Positions 1 through 6,520 of a stretch of 7,757 bases of DNA are shown here, in pieces. The stretch covers positions 1 to 7,757 of the forward strand of contig JAPLUP010000183.1 in the NCBI GenBank assembly GCA_026397575.1. Reading direction: 5' to 3'. The notes beneath the pieces were generated by a model that saw only the letters and a program-made list of their open reading frames with translations, was not told the DNA's origin and searched no databases. The position numbers were made by a program, and so were the translations under genes. Positions within the stretch are counted from its first letter, which is position 1, and each line of letters begins with the position of its first letter. The DNA comes from Candidatus Zixiibacteriota bacterium. Lineage in GTDB: Bacteria; Zixibacteria; MSB-5A5; CAIYYT01.

Positions 1-80
1 TCAGAGATCACCTTGGGATCGGACAGTTCCTGCGAGAGTTTGTCCAGCTTGTCTTCGACGGATTTGACGAGATCAAGCAT
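1..80 (-). CDS. prfA: Peptide chain release factor 1, N-terminal fragment (cut by window edge)
   Basis: Reading from ATG at 80, the minus strand encodes MLDLVKSVEDKLDKLSQELS and then DPKVIS before the window ends. This is the typical N-terminal helix of class I release factor RF1, which recognises UAA and UAG stop codons and triggers peptide release on the ribosome. Only 26 residues are visible, so the GGQ and PxT motifs cannot be checked and RF1 is called from the start sequence plus context. A GGGAG Shine-Dalgarno lies 7 bases upstream, inside the end of the DUF1385 gene. The two genes overlap by 8 bases (73-80), which implies translational coupling. The order rpmE, DUF1385, prfA is a common bacterial arrangement and supports RF1 over RF2. 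Confidence 0.85.
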   Translation of the reverse strand, partial: MLDLVKSVEDKLDKLSQELSDPKVIS

Positions 81-1020
81 CGGCCAACTCCCGCACTTCG
101 ACATTCTGCGGCAAACTCAGCGATGCGCGCACGGCGACTACTGCGACTTCGAGTTGTTCCGCACTTGGCTCTTTCGTTGTGATCAATTGCAGCCAGAGTC
201 CCGGCTTGATCATGAACTTGGTGATGCGGTTATCCCGAGTTCTTCCGGAAAGTTTCAACAACTCGTATGATCCCCCCGAAACCAGCGGCAACAGTGCCAA
301 GTGAACCCCAAAGCGTACGAACAGTTGCGGTGAGTGACCGGCATTAAGCTGGTAAATCGTATCGGCAATCGCAAAAATGAGGATGGCGAAAAGTGCGACG
401 ATCAAGATAAATGAAGTGCCGCAACGAGGATGAAGCGTCGTGTACTTGCTCGCATTCTCTACGGTGACTTCCTCTTTCATTTCATAGGCCCAGATCGTCT
501 TGTGCTCGGCGCCATGGTACTCAAAAATACGCCGGAAATCTTTGAAGAACGTTAGAATCCAGACATAGGTGATGAACATCGTTACCCGGATTCCGCCCGC
601 GATCAGATTAAATAGAAGAGCGTCCTTCTGAACGCCAAATAGCGACGTGATCCAAAGCGGTAGAAAGAAAAAGAAGGCAACACCGACACCGAGGGCAAAG
701 ACAATGCTGAGAATCAACATGAGTGTGTTCGATTTGGTTTCGGTAATCTCTTTGCCATTCTGGAGGTCGATATCCTTGCCGGCGGTCTCGGCGGAGAAAT
801 TCAGCGAGGAAATGCCGATGCCCATCATTTCGAAAAGCGCCACAAATCCACGCAGGACCGGCCAGGAGAACACTTTCATGCGCTTGGAAAGGGGGATGTA
901 CGGTTTTTTCTTGACCAGTATCGTGTTGTCCGCCCGGCGCACCGCGGTTGCAATGTGCGTCTCGGATCGGATCATTACCCCTTCTATAACTGCCTGACCA
1001 CCAACCTGAAAGTCTGACAT
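73..1020 (-). CDS. DUF1385 (YqhQ-like) integral membrane protein
   Basis: A 315-residue protein with the hallmarks of the DUF1385 family: VGGQAVIEGVMIR at 6-18, YHGAEHK at 168-174, HPRCGTSF at 197-204, and PGLWLQLITTKEP near the C-terminus (273-285). Several hydrophobic segments, roughly 98-128, 136-158, 202-226 and 236-250, make it a multi-pass inner-membrane protein. The conserved His and Cys residues beside the membrane segments could bind metal or act catalytically, but the family has no established biochemical function that I know of. The ATG start has a well-placed GAGGA 5 bases upstream. It lies between rpmE and prfA, as in many bacteria, and its stop overlaps the prfA start. The length is normal and nothing looks broken. 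The family call is firm and the role unknown. Confidence 0.93.
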   Translation of the reverse strand: MSDFQVGGQAVIEGVMIRSETHIATAVRRADNTILVKKKPYIPLSKRMKVFSWPVLRGFVALFEMMGIGISSLNFSAETAGKDIDLQNGKEITETKSNTLMLILSIVFALGVGVAFFFFLPLWITSLFGVQKDALLFNLIAGGIRVTMFITYVWILTFFKDFRRIFEYHGAEHKTIWAYEMKEEVTVENASKYTTLHPRCGTSFILIVALFAILIFAIADTIYQLNAGHSPQLFVRFGVHLALLPLVSGGSYELLKLSGRTRDNRITKFMIKPGLWLQLITTKEPSAEQLEVAVVAVRASLSLPQNVEVRELADA

Positions 1021-1130
1021 GGGAGTCCTCTGATTATCTGTCTAGTCTTGCCTGTAAGGATGCTGAAGCATCGTAGACTCAAGACATGTTACTAACTCAA
1101 GCAAGCAACATTCTCGGCTTGCGTTTCCGC

Positions 1131-1171
1131 CCAAATACAAAACGGCAGGGGAGGCTTGCGCCACTCCTGCC
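1131..1171 (-). terminator. Rho-independent terminator downstream of rpmE
   Basis: On the minus strand a 12-base arm (1171-1160, GGCAGGAGTGGC) pairs with a second arm (1155-1144, GCCTCCCCTGCC), with 10 of 12 positions paired. The loop is GCAA, a GNRA tetraloop. A T-rich tail, GTTTTGTATTT, follows. It starts 20 bases after the rpmE stop codon and points in the same direction. It probably ends most rpmE transcripts, leaving DUF1385-prfA to read-through or to a separate promoter that I could not identify confidently. Confidence 0.8.
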
Positions 1172-1190
1172 ATTTCGTCTATTGCAAAAG

Positions 1191-1445
1191 CTAACTGTCG
1201 GCTTTGGGCTGCTCTTGGGCTTTCGCTTCGGCCTTCGCCGCATCAAGTTTGGCGTACTTGCGCCGGAATCTGTCGACGCGACCGGCGGTGTCGATCAGCT
1301 TCTGTCTGCCGGTGAAAAACGGATGACAGGCCGAGCAGATGTCGAGGGAAAGGGCCTTGCCGATGGTCGAGCGAGTCTCAAACTCGTTCCCGCAGGCGCA
1401 CTTGACCATCACCTTGACATACTTGGGATGAATTTCTGGTTTCAC
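1191..1445 (-). CDS. rpmE: 50S ribosomal protein L31 (zinc-ribbon type)
   Basis: An 84-residue protein starting [20 protein letters not shown], the classic L31 opening. Four cysteines, C16 and C18 (CxC) plus C37 and C40 (CxxC), form the zinc-binding ribbon, so this is the zinc-containing form rather than the cysteine-free YtiA/RpmE2 type. The core ends with the usual [10 protein letters not shown] at 55-64. A Lys/Ala/Gln-rich tail of about 20 residues makes it longer than many L31 proteins. L31 sits at the central protuberance and helps bridge the two ribosomal subunits. The start is GTG, with AGGAG about 10 bases upstream. It has its own strong promoter (1484-1512) and terminator (1131-1171), so it looks like a self-contained transcription unit. 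Confidence 0.96.
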   Translation of the reverse strand: MKPEIHPKYVKVMVKCACGNEFETRSTIGKALSLDICSACHPFFTGRQKLIDTAGRVDRFRRKYAKLDAAKAEAKAQEQPKADS

Positions 1446-1483
1446 TTATATCACACTCCTAAACTCAATCACATTAGCTGCAT

Positions 1484-1512
1484 ATTATATTCCGAAAGTC
1501 CACTGTTGGCAA
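1484..1512 (-). promoter_or_regulatory. Sigma70-type promoter of rpmE
   Basis: On the minus strand TTGCCA (1512-1507) matches the -35 consensus at 5 of 6 positions. TATAAT (1489-1484) is a perfect -10 box. The spacer is exactly 17 bases. Transcription would begin near 1477, leaving about 30 bases of leader that include the AGGAG ribosome-binding site before the GTG start. This is the best promoter match in the window. It would make rpmE independent of read-through from rho or from the intervening DUF4209-type gene. Confidence 0.82.
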
Positions 1513-1530
1513 GTGATTCTTTCGCTCATG

Positions 1531-1550
1531 CCTGATTTTCCCTGATTCTT
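1531..1550. repeat. Two tandem 10-base near-copies (CCTGATTYTY)
   Basis: CCTGATTTTC at 1531-1540 is followed directly by CCTGATTCTT at 1541-1550. Eight of ten bases match. The pair lies about 20 bases upstream of the rpmE -35 box, where a regulator could bind, but it is short enough to be chance. Confidence 0.35.
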
Positions 1551-1611
1551 GAAGGTCAACTCGCTGTCATATAATCGCTTAGCCATTTTGAGCCAGAAAA
1601 CGAAGAACTGG

Positions 1612-1652
1612 GTCGGAATATGTCGTCTGCGTTCTCACAATTGTATTCCGAC
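1612..1652. repeat. Perfect 9-base inverted repeat, 23-base spacer
   Basis: GTCGGAATA at 1612-1620 is mirrored by TATTCCGAC at 1644-1652. No T-run follows on the minus strand, so it is not a standard intrinsic terminator of the upstream gene. It could be a weak stem, a mobile-element scar or chance. Confidence 0.45.
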
Positions 1653-1752
1653 TCCAGTTTCGTTGATGGATCAATCGTTGTCATCAGATACAACAGCGGC
1701 AGGTGCGGAATTGTTCCGGGATTGTGGGAGATCGATGGGCCTCTGCGCTTGC

Positions 1753-1766
1753 GAACACTCGTGTTC
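1753..1766. repeat. Small dyad GAACAC-TC-GTGTTC
   Basis: Two perfect 6-base half-sites are separated by 2 bases, starting 11 bases past the stop codon of the DUF4209-type gene. A 2-base loop is too tight for a full hairpin, so a protein-binding dyad or a 5-bp stem is more likely. No function can be assigned. Confidence 0.4.
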
Positions 1767-1776
1767 ACCAGTCCGG

Positions 1777-3549
1777 TTAACTTGTGTTGGCTAGAGGCGC
1801 CAAGCATAGAAACAAGCACAGCCACCAGAAGAACAAGGAGTCCGCAGAGTAGAACTCATGCGCCTCCAAGAGCCCGTGTGCGGCGCAGTTCCGGAGATTA
1901 GGACCCATCTTCTCGACGAGTAGAGCCTGAAGATGAAACACTATGTCCTCTCCAAAGTATTGTGCTAGCTCCGGACGATAGAGCAGGTGCGAAAGATCGT
2001 ACTCCTTTTGCAAGCCGTTTTCGTCGATCTTCGTGACAACGTGACCCCTAGCCTCAAGGTAATAGCGAATAGCTGCCTCAACTTGCGGATACAAAAGGTG
2101 CACCGCATCGACCAACTCCTGATTTAGTCCGTGCATCAAACCCTTACAGAACAACGTTTCTCTTCCAGGAGGAACGAAGGGACTCACCGAGAGTAGCGAC
2201 ATCAAGTCTCGCTCCACCAGACTGTGTTCGACGAGAAACACATGCAAAGCAGGCGCAATTCGTGAACTCACTGAGACCTGTCGGTACATTTCCACTTCCT
2301 GAACTAATCGACTGTGAAAAGCCTCGCTGCTCTTCTGAGAGTCACCAAACAACAGGGGTCCGGACTTGGCCACAACTCTCCCTCTGGAGTTCATCTTTGC
2401 GTGTGGCACCATGTTGGAGAGTGGGTGAAGCCTTATGCTTTCTTTGAGTTGGTCTTCTATCATCTTCTTTGGCGGAAGCCCACCGATAACTGCCAATGCC
2501 AACAGCGCGTCCACAGTCTGTTTTCCTGACATTACCTCCTCCGTCTCCTTGACTATCTCTGAGACATCGTATGGCGTCGAGAACGCGCCAAATTGGTGGA
2601 TTGACTTCGATTGAAAATCCATGAGCCGCTTCTTCAGTAATTCGACCTCATCGTGAGCCTCAGGCAGCCTTCTGAGCGTGTGAATGGCTCGATCGAGGAA
2701 TGTTGACGCTAGAAGAAAGTCGGGGGGCTGAGCTGATGAGTGAGAATCCGACTCTCGCAAGTATGACTCTGACACTTCCCTGATTGTGGACTTCAACTTC
2801 GCGTCATTTTTATTGCGCCTGTACAAACTGCAAAGCATATCCAGGAAATTCCTCAAGAGAATCTCGGCCCCGTTGGTTTTGATTCGGCAAGCGACTTCCT
2901 CAGCCAACTGTATAGTCGTGTCCGGGATCCTGCCCGGAAAACGCAATCGGATTTCGAGCAATCCGCAGAAGTAAGCCGGGGCACAGTCAATGGTTTGGGC
3001 AGCGATATGGCTCTCCAGGATGTCTAGTGTCCGATTCATTGCTTCGTGGTTCTTTCCCAGCTGCAGTGACAGGACACAACCACGCTCAAGCTCTGTCAGT
3101 CTCTCGTACGTGTACCCGTTTTCGCGGGAGACATTCGTGGATTGCATGTATGCGTCGATGGCCTTCAAAGCCGCCTGGTGGTCTCGACACCGAATCCAGA
3201 GAACATCCCCGATACGGGCAACCATCTGCGGCTTGGAGCATTTTCTCAGGGCAAGATTGAGGAGTTTCAGATCATCAGGCGTGAAGTCGTCGATCTCACA
3301 AGACCGAAGATTCTCGAAGCGATACAGACAGGTTAGTGGTCTGTGTATGCTCTTGGAATCAAGCTGAAGGCTACAGACTGATCCCAGTAGTTGGAGCAAA
3401 GCAGCACATTGCTGATCGGGATTGTTATTTGCAGCCGTGACAAAGCGGACGCAGTGGTCATGAAGATTTCGCGGAGCAGGGTCAAGAAGTCCGTCAGCTT
3501 GGCTCTTCCTCCAGACTTCTTCGAAATCTTCGAAGTTGTCATCTGGCAT
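1777..3549 (-). CDS. DUF4209-family protein with HEPN-like RNxxxH motif (putative defence or stress gene)
   Basis: A 590-residue protein, probably cytoplasmic. The N-terminal 300 or so residues look helical and TPR-like; a segment at 111-134 (ARIGDVLWIRCRD...AIDAY) recalls helical repeats seen in DUF4209-type proteins. A conserved-looking block at 459-499 includes PPGRE, GLMHGL and LLYPQVEAAIR. The C-terminus has NLRNCAAHGLL, with R553, N554 and H558, followed by a Trp-rich hydrophobic helix (572-585). R-N-x3-H-G is the signature of DUF4209. It also fits the R-x4-6-H active site of HEPN ribonucleases, so RNase activity is a reasonable inference but unproven. It appears full length. The ATG has only a weak ribosome-binding site (GAGTG), and no own promoter is clear. 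It separates rho from rpmE, which are usually adjacent, suggesting insertion. No partner gene (antitoxin, helicase or nuclease) lies beside it. The hydrophobic end could be a buried helix rather than a membrane span. Confidence 0.8.
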   Translation of the reverse strand: MPDDNFEDFEEVWRKSQADGLLDPAPRNLHDHCVRFVTAANNNPDQQCAALLQLLGSVCSLQLDSKSIHRPLTCLYRFENLRSCEIDDFTPDDLKLLNLALRKCSKPQMVARIGDVLWIRCRDHQAALKAIDAYMQSTNVSRENGYTYERLTELERGCVLSLQLGKNHEAMNRTLDILESHIAAQTIDCAPAYFCGLLEIRLRFPGRIPDTTIQLAEEVACRIKTNGAEILLRNFLDMLCSLYRRNKNDAKLKSTIREVSESYLRESDSHSSAQPPDFLLASTFLDRAIHTLRRLPEAHDEVELLKKRLMDFQSKSIHQFGAFSTPYDVSEIVKETEEVMSGKQTVDALLALAVIGGLPPKKMIEDQLKESIRLHPLSNMVPHAKMNSRGRVVAKSGPLLFGDSQKSSEAFHSRLVQEVEMYRQVSVSSRIAPALHVFLVEHSLVERDLMSLLSVSPFVPPGRETLFCKGLMHGLNQELVDAVHLLYPQVEAAIRYYLEARGHVVTKIDENGLQKEYDLSHLLYRPELAQYFGEDIVFHLQALLVEKMGPNLRNCAAHGLLEAHEFYSADSLFFWWLCLFLCLAPLANTS

Positions 3550-3679
3550 TAGTCACACTCACGAGCGCGGGTTGCTTCAACTATGGCGGGTGCCGACGGA
3601 CTGCGAAGGAGAGTCCGACTGGTCGCCGTCAAGAACAGTCGGCGCGTTGAGACCGACGGGTCACCCCGGACTTCTCCCC
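3550..3679. other. Spacer between rho and the DUF4209-type gene
   Basis: These 130 bases hold no gene. They contain a 7-base inverted repeat (3615-3642) and two copies of CCGACGG (3593-3599 and 3653-3659), exactly 60 bases apart. There is no T-run after the hairpin, so no intrinsic terminator for rho is visible. The upstream junction of the presumed insertion should lie here. Confidence 0.5.
3615..3642. repeat. 7-base inverted repeat CCGACTG / CAGTCGG, 14-base loop
   Basis: CCGACTG at 3615-3621 is mirrored by CAGTCGG at 3636-3642. On the minus strand it would fold in the rho 3' untranslated region or in the leader of the next gene. It is GC-rich but lacks a T tail. Confidence 0.45.
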
Positions 3680-4927
<1,248 letters not shown>

Positions 4928-5005
4928 ATTCGTGAGTCCTTTCCGAATAGTATCGATATTTTGAATTTTCTCTTAGTTACCAGCCCCCGCGGGTGTTGAG
5001 AGAGG

Positions 5006-5350
5006 TCAGGCTGCGACTTCTTCAGTCGGAGCGTCGCCCCATAAATCATCTAAGCCGTAGAAATCTCTAACCTCCCGCACGAAAACGTGTACAACGACAT
5101 CAACATAATCCAACAACACCCAACGCAGTGATCCGTAGCCCTCGCGATGCCAGTAGCGTTCACCGCCTTTTTCCAACTCCTCGGCGATATGGTCGGCGAT
5201 GGCCTTGGCCTGAACATCGGCATCGGCGGAACAAACCACAAAGTAGTCACACACCGACGAAAGTTTGCTCAGATCGAGTATTCTGACGTCGTACGCTTTC
5301 TTGTCCAATGCAAGATCAGCAATTCTGTGAGCCAACTCATGCGAAGTCAT
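5006..5350 (-). CDS. rsfS: Ribosome silencing factor RsfS
   Basis: A 114-residue protein of the Iojap/RsfS family, which binds ribosomal protein L14 and blocks joining of 30S and 50S subunits when nutrients are scarce. Family markers are present: LDLSKLSSVCDYFVVCSA at 25-42, Q47 with KAIADHI at 49-55, and the C-terminal block with EG, RWVLLDY, DVVVHVF and YGLDDLWGDAP. Where most members have LLDYGDVVVHVF, this one has Val in place of Gly, a mild oddity. The ATG start fits the family's usual start. The best Shine-Dalgarno (AAGGAG) is about 20 bases away, so initiation may rely on coupling to the LytR_C gene, which ends 33 bases upstream. Many bacteria place rsfS next to a LytR-type gene. Confidence 0.95.
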   Translation of the reverse strand: MTSHELAHRIADLALDKKAYDVRILDLSKLSSVCDYFVVCSADADVQAKAIADHIAEELEKGGERYWHREGYGSLRWVLLDYVDVVVHVFVREVRDFYGLDDLWGDAPTEEVAA

Positions 5351-5383
5351 TAACGAGTTTCTGTCTGCCTCTCCTTGATCATG

Positions 5384-5905
5384 TTAGTTCTTGCCCACCG
5401 AGCGTGACAAGTATTTGTCATAGTCCGAGCCCACGACAAGAGAATAGTCTATATCCAAAAAGTTGTCTTCCAGTTCCTTGTAGGTCACTTGCTCCGGCGA
5501 CAATCCGAGTTTCATCGCCAAGCGCTCCGCCACCGGACTGCCGGCTCTGCGAGCGATAAGTGTCGTCTTCTCCTGTTTGAAGGAACCGAAGTTCCTTTCG
5601 TCGATAACGTCAATCGCAAAATCCGGCTTTCCCGCATCCAGCAAATACTTGGCGAACCGGCCGGCCACTCCCGGCGCGCCGCAGCCGTTGAGCACTTGCA
5701 TGCGCAGCGAAATTGACACCGACGATTGGTTCTGCGGTGTTTGCCCCTGTGGCGCCGCCGGCGCCGACTCCCCTTGAGTGTATTTCAGCGCAAACGAGCC
5801 GATAAACACCAACACCGTCAACGAAATGACGATAAGTAAGAAGTCTATGATTCGGCTTCCCGCTTTCGGTTTAGCCGCCTTGGATTTGCTCCGGTCTGCT
5901 TTCAA
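5384..5905 (-). CDS. Membrane-anchored LytR_C-domain protein
   Basis: A 173-residue protein. A Lys/Arg-rich cytoplasmic start (1-18) precedes one transmembrane helix (about 19-41). A Pro/Gln/Ser linker follows (about 43-65), then a C-terminal LytR_C domain (about 67-165) opening with the typical MQVLNGCGAPGVAG. The layout implies an inner-membrane protein with LytR_C outside the cytoplasm. LytR_C often follows the catalytic domain of LytR-CpsA-Psr wall-polymer ligases, but that domain is absent here. This stand-alone form is regularly found just before rsfS, and its function is not established. The start is TTG, with a stop codon three codons upstream in frame and no clear ribosome-binding site. 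No in-frame ATG precedes the domain, so this start is the best available. Confidence 0.88.
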   Translation of the reverse strand: MKADRSKSKAAKPKAGSRIIDFLLIVISLTVLVFIGSFALKYTQGESAPAAPQGQTPQNQSSVSISLRMQVLNGCGAPGVAGRFAKYLLDAGKPDFAIDVIDERNFGSFKQEKTTLIARRAGSPVAERLAMKLGLSPEQVTYKELEDNFLDIDYSLVVGSDYDKYLSRSVGKN

Positions 5906-5957
5906 GTCTATTCAGTCTGTTTTGAGGCATCAAGCTTAAGGGGAACGAACTTCACCG

Positions 5958-6455
5958 TTACCGGTCTTCAAAAATGGACTCATACCTCCCAAAAGGTGAA
6001 TTGGAATACAATTGATAGGGCGAGCGCGTCTCGTAATTAAGGATGAAACGGAAATTCCGGGACGGCTGCCAATCCAAACGGAAACTCGGCAAGAGCTTGT
6101 TGCCGGAAATCTGTGTGCGCGCGCCCCATAGCCCTTGGGGCTGATGAAGATAGGCGATCGCAAACGACATCCGCAGCGGTTTGGCGAACTCATAGTCTAT
6201 CTGATTGATATACATCCCGATCATCTTTCCCTGACCCGCGCCTGACATGTAACTCAGACTGTAGCTCTGGGTCATGTGCAGACGCGACGGATCAAGAAGA
6301 GAGAATACCGGTCGCGGACGGGCACTGGATAGCGCCAATAAAGCAGTGGAACTGGTGGTTCCCTGTTTGACCAAGGTGTCAGCCGCAAAAGCGACATTCA
6401 TCAGCAACAAAAGCGCGACCGCGAGGCTCGCTATGTATAGCAATGTTTTGATAAT
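5958..6455 (-). CDS. Small exported protein of unknown function (likely outer-membrane or periplasmic beta protein)
   Basis: The open frame extends up to a TTG at 6476, but an AGGAG lies inside it at 6465-6461. I therefore prefer initiation at ATT 6455 (5 bases after AGGAG) or ATC 6452 (8 bases), giving about 165 residues. The N-terminus is then a textbook signal peptide: IKT, a long hydrophobic core, and AFA before AADT. The mature part has SLLDPSRLHMTQSYSLSYMSG, then alternating hydrophobic/polar strands with aromatics (IDYEF, MSFAIAYL, RLDW, FRFILNYET) and ends RYESIFEDR. This resembles short secreted beta-rich proteins that I associate with candidate-phylum and FCB genomes, but I cannot name a family. 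It follows a promoter (6492-6520) and precedes the LytR_C gene by 52 bases. An envelope role is inference. Confidence 0.72.
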   Translation of the reverse strand: MIKTLLYIASLAVALLLLMNVAFAADTLVKQGTTSSTALLALSSARPRPVFSLLDPSRLHMTQSYSLSYMSGAGQGKMIGMYINQIDYEFAKPLRMSFAIAYLHQPQGLWGARTQISGNKLLPSFRLDWQPSRNFRFILNYETRSPYQLYSNSPFGRYESIFEDR

Positions 6456-6460
6456 CAGAT

Positions 6461-6465
6461 CTCCT
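6461..6465 (-). promoter_or_regulatory. Ribosome-binding site inside the longest frame (decides the start)
   Basis: AGGAG on the minus strand is the only strong Shine-Dalgarno for the small exported protein. It sits 5 bases before ATT (6455) and 8 before ATC (6452). It is downstream of the TTG at 6476, which has no Shine-Dalgarno and would leave a leader of only about 9 bases from the predicted transcription start. This favours a rare AUU or AUC start. Confidence 0.55.
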
Positions 6466-6491
6466 GCAAGTCTCAATGTTTATACGTTTTG

Positions 6492-6520
6492 AATCTATCT
6501 CTTGCCCAATTTATTGTCAA
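6492..6520 (-). promoter_or_regulatory. Sigma70-type promoter of the small exported protein
   Basis: On the minus strand TTGACA (6520-6515) is a perfect -35 box. TAGATT (6497-6492) matches the -10 consensus at 4 of 6 positions, with a 17-base spacer. The -35 box overlaps the stop codon of the upstream nucleotidyltransferase gene. The predicted transcription start near 6485 gives about 30 bases of leader to the ATT start. It could drive the exported-protein, LytR_C, rsfS and rho genes. Confidence 0.62.

Larger units (their letters stand above)
1446..1776. other. Intergenic region, about 330 bases, holding the rpmE promoter
   Basis: The stretch lies between the DUF4209-type gene and rpmE. Its rpmE-proximal part (1446-1512) holds the rpmE ribosome-binding site and promoter. 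The remainder (about 1513-1776) holds a 9-base inverted repeat (1612-1652), a small dyad (1753-1766) and a 10-base tandem near-repeat (1531-1550). No convincing gene is seen. The open frames present, such as 1556-1825 on the minus strand, lack good ribosome-binding sites and recognisable motifs. I found no T-run terminator for the upstream gene. Confidence 0.6.

Noticed and set aside
1021..1130. Possible promoter for DUF1385-prfA (TTGAGT near TACGAT)
   Set aside because: The spacer is 19 bases and both boxes are weak matches; not convincing enough to annotate.
1086..1535. 149-codon plus-strand open frame opposite rpmE
   Set aside because: It is the antisense shadow of rpmE and its terminator, with no ribosome-binding site. 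The rpmE frame is unambiguous.
1485..1586. 33-codon minus-strand frame starting MAKRLYDSELTF
   Set aside because: It has no Shine-Dalgarno and ends inside the rpmE -10 box, so it runs through the promoter. It is most likely chance.
1753..1766. GAACAC-TC-GTGTTC as a possible LexA (SOS) box
   Set aside because: The Gram-positive LexA box has GAAC and GTTC separated by 4 bases; here the gap is 6. The dyad also lies after a stop codon, not in a promoter.
1556..1825. 89-codon minus-strand open frame overlapping the end of the DUF4209-type gene
   Set aside because: It overlaps the conserved C-terminus of a well-supported gene in another frame, has low-complexity composition, no good ribosome-binding site and no recognisable motif.
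3615..3642. Hairpin after rho as an intrinsic terminator
   Set aside because: The stem is only 7 bp with a 14-base loop and no T-run follows on the minus strand.
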